Below, piece by piece: positions 12,000 to 25,000 of a stretch of DNA of 64,000 bases. A program made the translations under genes and the position numbers. Under the pieces are notes generated by a model. That model did not search any database. It saw nothing but the letters and a program-made list of their open reading frames with translations, and was not told where the DNA came from. Source of the stretch: Ancistrus triradiatus (taxonomy: Eukaryota; Chordata; Actinopteri; Siluriformes; Loricariidae); NCBI GenBank assembly GCA_025084515.1, contig JAJAGP010000097.1, positions 787,996 through 851,995 on the forward strand, in the 5' to 3' direction. Every line of letters begins with the position of its first letter. Positions within the stretch are counted from its first letter, which is position 1.

Positions 12000-12341
12000 G
12001 GCGACACAGTGGCACAGCAGTTAGAGCAGTCGCCTCACAGCTCCATTGTCCTCAGTTCAATCCTAAACTATGCCAATGTGGAGTTTGCATGTCCTCCCTG
12101 TGTCCGTGTCGCTTTACTCTGCGTGTTCCAGTCTACTCCCACATTCCAAAGACATGCATGTTAGGTTAATTGGTGTTTCTAAAGTGCCCTTAGTTTGTGA
12201 GTGTTTGAATGCATGTGCCTTACGATGGATTGGCACTCTGTCTAGGGTTGTTTCTTCCTTGCACACTGTCGCCAGCTAGGCCCCAGATTTCCCATGTCCC
12301 TAACCAGAATTAAGCGGATAAGAAAATAAATGAATGAATGG
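12000..12341 (+). repeat. tRNA-derived teleost SINE, near full length
   Basis: The head CACAGTGGCACAGCAGTTAG fits an A box and TCAGTTCAATCC fits a B box. The body has TGGAGTTTGCATG, CCCACATTCCAAAGACATG and GATGGATTGGCAC modules, and the copy ends in (AATG)n. It is the most complete plus-strand copy of this SINE in the window. Confidence 0.85.
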
Positions 12342-13889
12342 TGATGAAAATGAATGAAGACTGCACATTGCACTGTAATATAAATGCTGTGTTATTAAAT
12401 ACATAAAAGCACAAAATCTATAGTCTGCTTTTAAAACCTCAACCTAATGCAGTAACAACACAGTCAAACACTGCTATCTAAACTCCCATTATAACATGTG
12501 TGGTATTTTAATCCCACCCCCTAACTCATTATTCAAACCACTAACCCACTATAACAAATGGCAGCTTTGAATAACATGAAAGTAGATGGTCTTCTGAATG
12601 GGTTCTTGCCTCTTCGCACACCCTTCATTTCCATACTATCTCTACGTAAACTATACTTTTGGTTTATTCATGAATTACTAAGAGGTGATTGGTTATTTAG
12701 TTTATATTTTTGTGTCCAAGAAATACATTTAGAAAGTAAAATGGCAGCACATGTGATGATGGAGACCCTGCTCACATTAGACAGGTGAAGCCCCACCCAA
12801 CTTGCAGGGAACAGACAGAAGAGCCAATCAGTCCCTTGTGCCACTATATTATACAGACATTACTGAAAGTAGGTGGGTTAAAATACAGGAATTACCCTAT
12901 AGGAAATATTCAAAATTAGCATATCTAAACTTAAAATTGTATGTAATAAACTGCAACATTATTTTCTCATGACATTATTTGTAGTTGTACTTATTCATGT
13001 GTTTAAATTATTTTTAGTTTTTTTTTTTAGCATATTTATACTTAAAATTATCCAGATAAAAGAAAAGACTATGGCCCAATATCCCAGATCTTAGGATAAA
13101 TGTGACCATGTGCTAGTAACTGTGAAAAGATGAGGTTTACTAATGTACACATAGTAAACATGCACTTAAAATATACATAGGTGTACAACTGCAAACCAAA
13201 ACACACATACACATTAGCCTCATTCACAACACGCAAATGCATGTAATAAACTGTTCAGACACACCCATGCGCCAACACACAAGCCTACATGCACAGACGC
13301 CTCTCTACACACATTCCATCATCCTGTAGAAAACTGTAGCAGGTAGTATTGTCCTCAATGACAGCTCCAAATTGACAAACGGCCCTCAAAAGCTTTCTGA
13401 GAGAATAACAGTGTTAGTTCAACCAAACAAGAGAGCTGCCACCAGGCTTCTGTGTCGCACCACGGTGCCATTTGGCTGTCAATCAATCTCTGCCACAACA
13501 AAATTAGTATACTTGAGCTTCTTACATAAAAGGCAACTTTATCGCAAAATCTAAATCAGAACAAAATGGATAATGCCCCTAGAAACCTGAAAACAGACTT
13601 TCAAAACACTTTTTTGTGAAGTAGAAAGGTTTAGTGGATTGCAAAGCATTTATTTGCAAACAGGTTCCTTAGAACATAATGTTTTATTCAGAGATAGACC
13701 GAAAAGGACTGTAATGGTTCTACAAAAGTAAAGACTGAACCACTTTCAGCACCACAGGGTACATTTCTATGCCACAGATATCAGGTTAGACAGATACATT
13801 TGAAACATTTCAGCTAAATAACGGACTATATTTGGTTTTATATGGAATAAGCTTTCCATTGCACATCCAATAAACTCGCTCTGAAGCTT
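12342..13889. other. Intronic stretch
   Basis: No exon or repeat family is recognised. A CA-rich patch (about 13190-13310) is low complexity. Confidence 0.5.
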
Positions 13890-14440
13890 GTAGTCCAGAC
13901 ATATCAAATGGAGGAAATATTTGACATTGTGCCTCACCCGCCACTGACCCTCGATCACGGTCTGGCCCTTGGGCTTTGTGCTGATGGTTCCGACATTCTC
14001 AGCCACCAATACCATTACTTATCTGTACTTTCATTTGCTTTCCTTTGTCAGAGATCAACAACAGCATCTCGCCTCAGACGAAAGACTTCCACCTCAATTT
14101 ATCTTCAAGGTTTTTCTCATTCGAAGAGGCAAATGTTAAGAAGTGAAGAAGGAAAGGCAAAAAAAGAAGCACCTGATAAATGTCACTTCGGAGAAGCCTT
14201 CAAGTTCATACAGCTGCGCAGAACGACTTCACGAGGCACAAAAACATCCCTCACATCTCATTTCTTTCATTACGACGCCAAGAGAAATGTCAGGCCAGAT
14301 AACGTTCTGTCTCCGCTCAGCCGCTAGCATTAAAGGACAGCGTGTCTGCACACGTGTGTCTATTACTTTGCAGGGTTGAGATTTGTAATGCTGAGCAATG
14401 GCAGCCTGTGTTGTCGGTGCATATCCTTTTAGTAATAATG
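13890..14440. promoter_or_regulatory. Candidate conserved noncoding element
   Basis: This segment has many CpGs (for example GACGAAAGACTTCC, CTTCGGAGAAGCC, TTACGACGCCAAG), balanced composition and no repeat match. Overlapping open frames occur on both strands (139 codons on plus, 82 on minus), which often reflects low stop density in constrained sequence. I see no splice-bounded protein domain. Enhancer function is inference. Confidence 0.35.
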
Positions 14441-14578
14441 GGTAAATTAAAAATGACACTAGTGGCCCTGGAGTTTATTAAAACAGATAGATATGAAAAT
14501 GATACATAGTGATGATGGGTTTATAACGGAGCACATCCCACATGGTGCACGATTCTTAGTTTTACTTAATATTGTGAA

Positions 14579-15312
14579 TAGAGATGCACCGATCGATCAA
14601 CCAGTGACCAGAAGTCAGTGCGATTGGCCGATCAGTCTCACATGACTGCTCTGTACCGGTCACATTTAGCCACACGTGCATCGCACAACAGCGATACAAA
14701 CACAGCAACACAGGAAAAACAGTCCGCTCTCACTAACATTAATTAACAATTCAATTCTGCTTTAAACGCAGTTCAAGCTTTAAATTGTGTGTTTGTTTAT
14801 GAGACAGATCGGCGCTGACGCATGCTGATGAAGCAGAAGTGTTGGATTTCAGTTGTGCTAAAATGCTACTACTTAGTGCACTAAATAGTCTCTTCCCATA
14901 TAGCACAGTATTGCTGAGGGAGCAGTAATATGGTGCTATTTAGCTTATAGCCATGTCTTCAGCGTTCTAGTTCTTCGCAATAAGTGAGTGCTGTTTGCAC
15001 TATGCATGGAGAAAGTAAGCAGCGGCGGAAGAACTCCGAACACACACTGAATATGTGGAATTAGACAAAGCTAAAGCTAACCCTGCTGAGAGTGCAGAGC
15101 CAGACACAAGCAAGCAGCTGCTGCTATCTTTCTTTAGCAGTGAAGAAGTTTCCATTAAAAGAAAAGTGGAACAGTGTTTTGAAGAAGTGGCATCTTTATG
15201 CTGTAATTTAGAATTCTTAGACAGATTTTAAAAAATCAGAATCGGCCAAAATCAGAATCAGCCGGTCATACGTATGAAAAAATCGGGATCATTCAAGAAA
15301 ATTGCATCTCTA
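14579..15312. mobile_element. Nonautonomous hAT element with perfect 8-bp TSD
   Basis: The ends TAGAGATGCA and TGCATCTCTA are inverted repeats. The 8 bp ATTGTGAA occurs immediately before (14571-14578) and immediately after (15313-15320), the target duplication expected of hAT. The 734-bp element has no intact transposase. An internal stretch from about 15050 may be decayed coding. Confidence 0.9.
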
Positions 15313-15533
15313 ATTGTGAATATGTGTTAGTTTAACAGTACTATCTGAATGTACCTCACCCAGAAAATGGTTTTGATAGCGAATATTTGAATACTGCCAT
15401 TATTTATTGTAGTAAAATTATTACCTCATTCCAAAATCATTAAATCCCCACTTATTTTAATGATGTCAGCATGAACTTCCTGATTGGCATGCCTGTTACC
15501 TGCATAATATTAGAGAGACTTTGTCTCTCTACT

Positions 15534-15573
<40 letters not shown>

Positions 15574-16118
15574 TCTCTGTTCCAACATTCAGGTTACTCT
15601 TTCACAAATTCTTGGTGTAAGTGCGTGCAAATTTCCTCACAAATTTCACTTCACCTTGGAATTAGCCACCACTTAAAACAAAAGTTACAGCCACATACAC
15701 ATAGGAGGCAAGTGGAGGATGTAATTAGTGGTAAGAAGCCAATCATAATGCCATCTACATCTCATATGTTACACTGATACACAATTACTCAACAAATAAT
15801 TTTAGAATCACCATTCGTTATATTGGGTAAGTGGTTCAAATGGTGGGATAAAAGGAATAAAATACATTATACATTATAGCAGGAGTTTGGACAGCAGGAG
15901 TCAGAACTGATACACTGTACATCCTACAATATATAAAAATAAAACAAAAGAAACAAACAAAACGAATTCAATCTCATAGTCTGTTCTGGTTCTGTTCTAG
16001 GATCTGTTCTTATCTGTTATTGAAACATTAGTAGGACTGTGATTTTTTGTAGTACCTTTATAGCAGTTGTGGTTGGTGGTTTTAGGGGAATCACAAATGT
16101 TTGGTATGTTTATGGCAG
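15313..16118. other. Intronic stretch with a TG microsatellite
   Basis: It contains (TG)n at 15539-15572 and otherwise nothing recognised. Confidence 0.6.
15539..15572. repeat. (TG)n microsatellite
   Basis: About 17 TG units. Confidence 0.95.
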
Positions 16119-16452
16119 TCATTCATTCATTCATTCACTTTCTTATCCACTTCATCCTGGACAGAGTTGCGGAACTGCCAGTGCCTAGCCGGCAGCACAG
16201 AGCGCAAGGCAGGAACAACATTAAACAGGGCACCAATCCATTGTAGGGCACATACACTCACACAGTCTTGCATACACTAGGGCCACTTCAGCATAATCAA
16301 TTAACCTAATGCATGTCTTTGGACTGTGGGGGGGGGGGGGGGGGGCAGAGCACCTGGAGTAAAAGAAACGCAGACAACATGCAGACTCCACACAGACAGG
16401 ACCCCAGACCACTCCATCTGGGATTGAACCCCACCGAGCCACCGTGCCGCCC
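16119..16452 (-). repeat. tRNA-derived SINE, minus orientation, with poly-G interruption
   Basis: It reads, on plus, from a (TCAT)n tail through CTTTCTTATCCACTT, CATGTCTTTGGACTG and a GATTGAACCCC B-box complement to a CCACCGTGCCGCCC head complement. An 18-base G run (16328-16345) replaces part of the body next to the GGACTGTGG module. Confidence 0.85.
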
Positions 16453-16849
16453 TTTATGTTTATGTTTGATATGTAAATGTATTTATATGTAAAACTGTTT
16501 AAAGATATGTTTTTTGTACATTTTCTATTATGATTCCACAGTTTTATTTTACTGTACTTAGTTTTTACACTCAGTTTGTATTGTCTTTTGTTGTTTTTAT
16601 GTTTGCTGGATGCTCTGCCATTGCAACACCGAAATACCCCAGCTGGGATTCATATGGTGTTATTTCTTCATTACTTGTTTTAAAATGCAGATTAAGCCTA
16701 GACATATTCATTAGTCATCTCTATTTCTGAACCCCAGATGATGTTGCTGATTCATAAGCAGTATTTACTCCTTTCCCCAGACCAGCTTTGCCTCTTTCTG
16801 GGTTAGTTTGTTTGTTTATTTAACATCACTTCAGCATCAGTGCCTATTC
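16453..16849. other. Intronic spacer
   Basis: No feature recognised. Confidence 0.5.
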
Positions 16850-17073
16850 ACAACAGGAGCAAGGTTACATCAATACTAGCCACACACATTCACACTGGAC
16901 CAATTTAGATCAACCAATTAACTTAACACATGTCTTTGGAATGTAGGAGGAAACCAGAGTGCACAGAGTAAACTGAGGCAGACACCGGCAAGACATGCAA
17001 ACTAGACACAGGCAGGTCAGGTCTGGAGCTGTGAGGTGACTGCGTTAACCACTTGTGCTACCGTGTTGCCGCC
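16850..17073 (-). repeat. tRNA-derived SINE, minus orientation, partial
   Basis: It contains CATGTCTTTGGAATGTAGG, AGACATGCAAACTAGACAC and ends in a GTGCTACCGTGTTGCCGCC head complement. It is the same family as 16119-16452, only about 400 bp away and in the same orientation. Confidence 0.75.
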
Positions 17074-17351
17074 TCTTTGTTTGGGCGGTGACAAACTTGT
17101 AGATCCGTAGGCACATTCTATGCCATTTTATACCAGTGAACATACAGTATGTATTTATACATAAATGCAGTGGAACTACAGCTGTGTAATTTTAAGTAAT
17201 TTGCCCATCAGCTCGGGTGAAAAAAGCCACACGACAAGATTCCCCCCACCCCTTTCTGTCATGGTGGGGACTTTCCAATGGCATAACACTGCTGTAGAAA
17301 TGTAATGCTCACCAAACACTAATATTAAACTCAGTAACCTAAAGCAAATCT

Positions 17352-17612
17352 TTTGCCTCTTTTCGTTTTTCATAAGAAAGTTACAGTTTTTGCAGACAAA
17401 GGCAATTTTCCTTGAGACAAAAAAATTGTTAGATCTTTCTCTCCTGTACATATCCTTTACATATCACAATACAAATTTGACCCCCCCTTTCTCTTTTTTT
17501 TCGCTCTTTTTGTTTTTCATAAAAAAAGATAAAGGCAATTTTCCTTGTGGGGCAGACCCAAGGCAATAAAATGTTAGATCTTTCTCTCATTTACATATCA
17601 CAATGTTATATA
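17352..17612. repeat. Imperfect tandem duplication, two units
   Basis: Two adjacent units share GTTTTTCATAA, AAAGGCAATTTTCCTTG, TGTTAGATCTTTCTCTC and ACATATCACAAT in the same order. Each unit is about 120-130 bp. Confidence 0.8.
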
Positions 17613-19378
17613 AATTTGAACAAACAGATTCTACAATATTATTACATTTCTAATGTATAGCTTCAAACTGAACCAGTGGGATGATGTCTTATTAGCCTTT
17701 AGACCTCAAATGGAATCAAATGATCACTGTAACATTGTTCCATGGCCACAACCAATTAAACAATGTGGCTATAACAATACTTGAAGAAATGGAGCCATTA
17801 AAACACAACACGGCACAATTTAATAACACACTCCAGTTAACTTAATACAAGTTAATTAACTTAAACTGATCATTTAAAAATACGTTCATACATGCTGTTT
17901 TTTTAATGGAAAGTGCAAACGGAAACATAAATCTCAATGATGTGAATATACCTTTAGAACGCTGTACTGACATGTTGATATGGAGCAAAATATTAATATG
18001 AAGCACAAAGAGGGTGCCTAAGAATAATGAAACACTTGATGAATTCCAGCCAACCTAATACGCTCTATTGCTTGGTCAATGCTGAGCTGTGCCATAGCAA
18101 AACACAGCAGAGCTGTAGAAGAGACTGCTTTCAGGTTTCACGACTGCATTCAGTGCACCTTCTGCCCAGCAAGCCACCCGAAAGCCAAATAAAATACAAT
18201 TATTATACAGATTATTATACAGGCCAGCCGAAGGGGCACTTGTGCAGTCTGAGGGCAAATGGGCAGGGGCTCAAGCTCTCCCGGGGTCTATCTGTGCACG
18301 TGCCTGGCTGTACAAGTGCGGAACCAAACTTTATACATTTGACTATGAGATTAGTATACAGGTATGCGCCGTTTAAAGTCCACCCAATCAATGGCTGGTC
18401 GCTTTAAAATATATCAGTGGCTGTTCTCTTTAAATTATAATAGGAAATAGAAGTCTAGCTTTTAACTCCAGAGGCTGTAAAAAAGACACTGTACAGAGCT
18501 GCCCATTGTATGTTGTTACTGTATACAGTACTGATAGGAACTCTAATTATCACACTTTATTTAATAATTATAACAGATTGCTATGTTAATTGCTTATTTA
18601 TGTACTTTTTTTTTGCCCTCCTCCTATCACTCCCTGCAGCGGGTTCTCGTCCAGTAGATGGTTATAGGTTATGTGGTTATATGATTGTAGGTCCAATAGG
18701 TTATGTCAGTTCAACAGCCAATCAATTCTGCAGATCCACGAGCAGAGATGAGAGTTAAAGGGCAGAAGTCTGTCACTCATTCGAAAGTTCACTACCTTAC
18801 TGATCGTGTGCTCGCTTGCTCATGAGCTCACGTTTGGACTAGAGACTGTTCTAACTTGGTTGATGAGTTTAAAGACTTTTTTGTGCAAGTTACTCGTGTG
18901 TGTATGACTTTCTGCTACTTATTCGTAACAAGCTGTATACGCTGTTCGTAAGTGTATGAGCCTGTCCTATTGTAAACAGTACTCCTTTTTTGTCCCCACA
19001 CTACCTGTATATGCTCTCTCACCTATAACTATATTAACTGGTTCAAATTTAATTGTTGAGTCTCTGTTCCATATGGCTGATCTACTGTATTGTTCGTAAT
19101 ACTGTCTATCGATGCATTTTTGGCCTCCGTCAAATAAATAAAAGTAAAAAGTCAAATAAAAGTACCAGCTCCATCATGCCATCCTCTTAAGTGTTAAGGC
19201 TTTTGCCTAGACAGTGTCGTAGCAGTAACTTGCTAGATTTTCTATAATGATTGTGAATTTCCATATATTAAAAAAAAGATTTAGCATGTTTATTACAGTT
19301 TAGGTTTCAGACAGATGGTAGCATTCTCCTCGTGTTTTCGGCGGTAACTCTAATGTGTATGTTTCATATCATGCATCA

Positions 19379-19490
19379 TACAGTAACAAAAAGACTGTGA
19401 CTATGGTAATGTCCAGTTATCATCCATTTCAGTCAACGTCCTGTTTCACAGAATGTAATGCGGTCGTTAGACGGCGCATACCTGTATGAG
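19379..19490. repeat. Dispersed repeat of unknown family, copy 1
   Basis: It shares GTGACTATGGTAATGTC, TGTTTCACAG and a (C)GGTCGTTAGACGGCGCATA-type block with 47690-47800. Both blocks keep a CpG-rich core. Confidence 0.6.
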
Positions 19491-19809
19491 ATTAGTAAGC
19501 TGAAAATACTCTGTTGTCTCTCTCTTATGCAGACTAGTTTGTGTCTGCCTACACTAAGTCTAAAACAATGTGCACAGTAACTAATTCATAAAGCACAGAC
19601 CTAACAGGCTGCTACCATCCTTTCAGTGGAACTGGGTCATGTCTCAATATCCATGCAAGAGATTCTGGTTTGGTCATCAATAATTCACCACAAAGCACAG
19701 TATCAGCTATTAGCTGTGAAATTTTAACATTTGAAACAATTATAGCGAACACAAGACCAAAAAGAGTGCCATGGGAATGTCAGGTGGTAAACTGAGAAGA
19801 GATTATTAC

Positions 19810-19935
19810 CTCTAGCAGAGTGATACTTCCATGTGATGCTGGGTTCTGGTCGTCCAATGGCCAGGCACATGAGACTAACATTGCTGCCCTCATTCACTGT
19901 AATATCTGTCGAGATGTTCACAATCCTGGCAGGTA
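19810..19935 (-). CDS. iglon5: IgLON-family (IGLON5-like) exon: start of Ig domain 2
   Basis: IgLON proteins are GPI-anchored neuronal cell-adhesion molecules with three immunoglobulin domains. This 126-bp minus-strand exon encodes [19 protein letters not shown], then [18 protein letters not shown]. It contains the first Ig2 cysteine (LMCLA), the core tryptophan (ITWK) and N-glycosylation sequons (NIS, NVS). The acceptor is TTTGCAG at 19936-19937 and the donor is AGAG/GTAATA at 19809. Both ends are phase 1: the leading TA completes a Val codon with the G that ends the exon at 59487. The length fits IgLON exon architecture. PARIVNIS is characteristic of IGLON5 as I remember it; LSAMP, NTM, OPCML and NEGR1 have PPK or PPQ there. 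IGLON5 is therefore the best call, but it rests on two exons. Confidence 0.88.
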
Positions 19936-20666
19936 CTGCAAACACACCACAAGAAGAACGTGTGAAATAAACAAACAAAGTTTAAAAAAAATAAAATAAA
20001 ATTAATATTATTATAGTTGTTGTTTTAGCAGTAGGAGTAATTCTATATTTCTGGAATCCCAACTTACTCCAGCAACACTGTCCCACAGTATATCATAAAT
20101 CCCTGTTCTTGTTAATAATTTGATTCTTTTCTAATGCATGCAGAATCATATATCAGCTCCACTGTGGTACAGTACCACAGGGAGCCACTGAGGCAGCAAC
20201 GAAGACAGTTTGAGTCCACATGAGCAATATGCACCCTCAGCAAGTCCAATGGGATGTGTTCTTAAAAGCCACTGTCCACAGAGACCTAATCCACCGTGTA
20301 TTTGAAGAGCAGAGTACACAAAGTACGCAGGGGACACACAGAATCAGCCATCCAAAAGTTACTGCAGTCTGTAACCATCTAGAGAATTCTAGCACCATCC
20401 CTGAACCCAGACATGTTTGCACTTGTTAACTGTTCTGCAGGAATGTTCGATTTTTCACTTTTTAAAATCTGTTTTTTAGCGCCTCTAGTAGCTTGTCTAT
20501 TGCCTTCTTGGCCACAGGTTACTCGTAAAAGAGATTTATTCAGTTTTATCTCAATTCTCATATCTTTATTAGAATAAACTTGATAATTGAAATGATTGGT
20601 TTGATGTATCTGTAAAAGCTGGGTTTAAAAAAGTCCATATTGAATGCTAGTGTATAATATAGTCCA

Positions 20667-21578
20667 GGAGCCATATTCATGAAGATGCTTGAATACTCTT
20701 AGATAGCTCTAAACTTTGCTTAAAAACTCCTAGCTAGGAGTTTTAGCTCAAAAGTCAAAAGCGATCTAAGAGCAACTCTGAGTAAGGAGAACGCAAAAGC
20801 GTTTATCTCAATGAGGAGGCGGCGTTGACAAGGTTGCTAGGCATGACACATTCTTTTGAAGATTGTGATTGGTTGTCACTCTCTATGTCTCTCAAACACA
20901 CAAAAACGCACTCACACAAATGCATTCTTTATTAGGGAAATACTGTATAGCCTATCACAGCCCATTTCTGCGTATTTTACACTAATCACACTCGCGTTTA
21001 TTTGCTTTGTTTTTTTGACAGTTTATTTATAAAGGTTTATTCTTTATTTTTATTTAGAATGCTGATATTCTTTAGCCTATTTAACCTATGGGAAAGCCTA
21101 TGAAGTGGAGAAAATGCTCTTTTCAGGTATGATTGCTGCCTAGACTATTTAACTGGTTGGTGTCCATGTAGGCTTCATTATGGCTGCTATGGCATTGTTG
21201 CGCTGGGTAGGAGATGTGAGCACATGTTTATTAAGATCAATCACAAATATTACTCCTGCACAATCTGATCATTAGCGCTTGATTATCTCACTGTTATTCA
21301 GCATTTAGAGAACGTTTCTTCTGCCTCATCATCTTTCTGCATTTTTCTCCTCTGCTTAAGAGAACTCCTGAGCATCTTAAAAGTCCTCCTCCCTACTTCT
21401 AACAGTTTTTCATCTTAGGAGCTCTTTTAGGGGTTAAGATGCTTTATGAATAACTTTTATCTTTACTAGGATCTACTCATAACTTTAAGGGGTAAATGGC
21501 TACAATTCTAAGATTTTTCTTAGAATTTCTTCAAGAGGTGCTACTCTTAGCACTAAGAATCTTTATAAATACAGCCCC
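20667..21578. mobile_element. Harbinger-like MITE
   Basis: The left end GGAGCCATATTCATGAAGAT and the right end, reversed GGGGCTGTATTTATAAAGAT, are inverted repeats that continue into CTTAG/TAAGAG-rich subterminal sequence (for example TCTTAGCACTAAGAATC). Ends of this kind with 'CATAAAGA' are typical of fish PIF/Harbinger nonautonomous elements. I could not fix a 3-bp target duplication, and no ORF is seen. Confidence 0.6.
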
Positions 21579-22034
21579 AGATTTCTGGAGCCAAAAAAAC
21601 ACACAAAAAAAAACTGCTTCAACACTGCTTTTACTATTCACCCACATAGGCCTACTGTGTAGATAGATCCATGCTAAAAACTGTGATACAATCGTACATG
21701 CTTGATGCCATCATCAAAAGCCTAACTGTGTAAAACTAGTCCAAACATAGCCTCTGAACACCTCTAAGTCCAACAACGAAATCAGTCAGCCCAACTTCTT
21801 TTCTGTGTGACTACGTGATGTGATAGCTGCGCATGCTACTCTGTTTACATAACTTATACTGCAAGCTTGAGAATGACAGCTTGTTTCTCTTCCATCTTCT
21901 GTTTTTCTGTGAGCCAAAAAGCAGGAAAGATATCGTTCAGCTGGCTCGCTATCATGCTGAGATGGAAGACTTTGCTATCTAGGATTGCTGAAAAAAATAA
22001 ATATTTTATTATAGATCTTGTCTCCTGAATTTCC

Positions 22035-22085
<51 letters not shown>

Positions 22086-23404
22086 GTCGCTATATGTAGC
22101 AACACACAGTTGTCACTACAAAAAAAGGCTTTTACCACCTTAAAAAAAATCACAGTTATATTAAAACCTCCTTTACCCAGGAGTATGCCTAGGCTGGGCG
22201 GAGATGCAGGACTCAGCTTGAGACGAGATGTTGTTGTTTATGAAATGTTTGTGAAATCAGAACCAGAATGATGTTACACAAAACCAGTCAACATTATAGT
22301 TGGATCAGGGTTTGATATTCGTCACATATTCAGTAATGATTATCAGGCTCTTAAAAAATAAAAAAATAAAAAAATAAATCTGCAAGCATTAAAATGTAAT
22401 GAATTAAACACCTTTTGTGAAATCACTTATAAATTTATTCCAGCAAATTGACGTGTTGAGTAAAGGCAATATTTCAAATTGACCAGCACACACTGTTTGC
22501 TGATAAGCAGTTCCCCATCTGGTCAGAATTACAGTCATGGCTGATTAATATTACTGTTTGATGTACAGGCTGAAAAAACATCACTAGAGACATAACATAC
22601 CACAGTTTGAGCACTTATAGCATTTAATGTGTTTGCGAATATTAAGTTCATTAGACAGGGCTGACTTTATAAACAAATAAATTTGACATAGTGTCCCCCA
22701 TCCCCAATGTAGGTCTATGTTGTGAAATTTCTTTTTCACCAACTGTAAAACCAACACACATCATTCTTAAGCATCTTAATGATTATTTGCTGCATTAGGG
22801 AATTAACACCAGTTAAAGCAGTCTTCCATAAATACCTTTTCCTTCTACTTCTTTACTATAACAGAAAAATCTTGATTTTTATTTAACAACTCTTGTCATG
22901 CACTTTCACAGTGGAATAAAATGGAGTGAAATGCAGTCTCAGATTACCACCTTTCTAAGGCTAGCTGTCTTTGTATCAATTAGCACCACATTCATAGCAG
23001 TGTGGGCAGCACCAGTCTTCTTTTCTTTTTGTATATCTATCCCATTCTCCTGTCAGCTATCATTACTGGTGAAATCATTTTCACAAATTACTGATGTCAA
23101 AAGGCCAGCTGTACCTGAAATATATTGTACCGTGTGTGTTCTTAGAGATAGCCCTAAATTGGTAGGGCCCTGTCTTCTGTAATTCATTTTCACAAACACA
23201 AAATTAGACTTCACAAGTGCTCAAATTATACAGAGTCTTTGGTGATGTGTTTTGAAGTTATACCTGAAATTGTATAATATGTATTTAATTTTGTAGGGAG
23301 ACAGCCATGACTTTTATTTTGAAGCATGGACTGGGTAGAGAACTGCTTGACTGCATGCATTGTGCATCCGTAAATTTGATATATTGCCCTTATTTAACCT
23401 TGCC
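21579..23404. other. Intronic stretch with a CT microsatellite
   Basis: (CT)n lies at 22040-22088. The remainder shows no recognisable element. Confidence 0.6.
22040..22088. repeat. (CT)n microsatellite
   Basis: An uninterrupted CT run of about 19 units, then CTGTCTCTCTGTC. Confidence 0.95.
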
Positions 23405-23585
23405 TGTTGACGTCTGCATGGGTTTACTCCTGGTACTCTGATTTCCTCCCACTTTCCAAAGGCATGAGTGTGTAGTGTATGTGCATTGTGGATTGGCGCC
23501 CTGTCTGGGGTTGTTCATGTCCTGCACCCTGTACCGTCTGACCACTGAAGGTCACCGCCCTAGGTACTGACCAGCATTAAGGTGC
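23405..23585 (+). repeat. SINE body fragment
   Basis: It retains TTTCCTCCCACTTTCCAAAG, GTGGATTGGCGCCCTGTCTG and a GTCACCGCC-type segment of the SINE seen at 12000. Head and tail are lost. Confidence 0.6.
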
Positions 23586-25000
23586 TTAATTCATTACACA
23601 TTTGTAATGCTTGAGTTTGTTTTTGAGGGGTTATTTGTTTAATAGCTTGACAGTCCTTTCTGAATATGTGTTGACTATCCAATATCGAGTTTTACTGCAG
23701 CATTAAACTGGAGTTTCTTGTAACCTCCGCTGTTTTTGCTGTTCAGTTGTGTCTAGGTTTTTGTTATTTTTGTTGTTTTAGATTTATTTTTGTGTAGCCT
23801 AACACTCACTTAATCAGTCATTCACTCACTCACTTTCCGTACATGCTTAAACCAAGTTTGGGTAGTGAGGGAAGGGCAGCAGAAGGAGCAAGTAATAAAC
23901 TACACAGGACATGGTACCCAGAACCAATTTTTCCCTCACTTTAACTCTAACCCTAAGGGTTATCCTGATCAGAGTAATGCAGCAGGGTCTGGAGCTTATC
24001 CCAGGACTCATGTGTTATAGATGAGCATGTAAATCCTGGACAGGGCTCCAGTCCATCACAGGCCTGGGTAGTGATGATTTCTCCATCCATCCTCCCCTCC
24101 CTCATGCATGGAAAATCATGCCTGCCTGATGCTTGACTGGACCAGACAGCACAGCTGGGTGTCAAACTTGATTCACCTGATGCTGTGTTTTGTGAATTGT
24201 CACTGTGATACCAGTATATTTTTTTCACATTTTATTCCCACTTGCCCTCTCTCCTGGAGAACCCAGGGTGTAGGCATAAGGCTTAAAGCTTGTTGAGAAC
24301 TGAAAAGGACGAGTACTGAGCAAATGTTTCCCATAAGGAATAATGTAAATTGAATTAAACCATTCCACAGCACAGAAAAGCCATGTATCATGAACTGAGG
24401 AGTTTAATGAGTGTTTGATAGAGCAGTCTATAGTGTATAATAGCAGAGATATGAAAAGGAAACAATGATAAGTAATGATAAGTATGTTAATGTTAAAAAC
24501 ACTTACATTAACCTATGGTTGGCCAAAATTATGAACACATCTTATTTTAGAATAAAGCATCGATAAATTTTATGTAATTTAGTGAGTAATGGATTGAAAG
24601 TGAAAAGTAAAAGCAACACTTACTCTATTGATGAACTCTGGGTACTAGCATAGCTTCTAAGCCAACTGCAGCCTGTGTTATGGAGCATTCAATTCCTGTC
24701 TTGCTATAGGTTGGCTCTTATAAGCTAACCTTTATAGGCTCCATAGAGACTTAGCTGCTCTAAGAAAACAGTACTGTAGATGTGAAAAGAAAGAAAATCA
24801 TGAGAAAAATAGCAGAGATCTAAACTCTGAGCCTGAATCACTGTGTACTGAGTCGTGACTCGGCTGAAATGAGAAAAGTTTAAGCAAGTGTGCCAAGCAC
24901 CGAGCAAATAATCAGAACTTAGACAAATTTTTCTAGTCATAATGGGTAGAGAACCGAATTCGGTTAGTTCCGAGGTGATCGAGAAACGAGATATCACTGT
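23586..25000. other. Intronic stretch with an old repeat fragment
   Basis: From about 23825 to 24075 there is a decayed repeat with GGAGCTTATCCCAGGACTCA and CAGGGCTCCAGTCCATCACA, phrases common in fish SINE or DNA-element tails. A shorter relative is at about 35630-35730. Nothing else is recognised. Confidence 0.45.

Larger units (their letters stand above)
17074..19809. other. Intron downstream of the Ig2 exon
   Basis: This is host intron on the minus strand, after the donor at 19809. It holds a local tandem duplication (17352-17612) and a dispersed repeat (19379-19490). The exon completing Ig2, normally the next one in IgLON genes, was searched for by eye on the minus strand (YEC and TVN motifs) and not found here. 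Confidence 0.5.

Noticed and set aside
13767..14015. Minus-strand frame as the missing Ig2 exon
   Set aside because: It lacks the expected E(Y/F)EC and TVN motifs and bordering splice sites.
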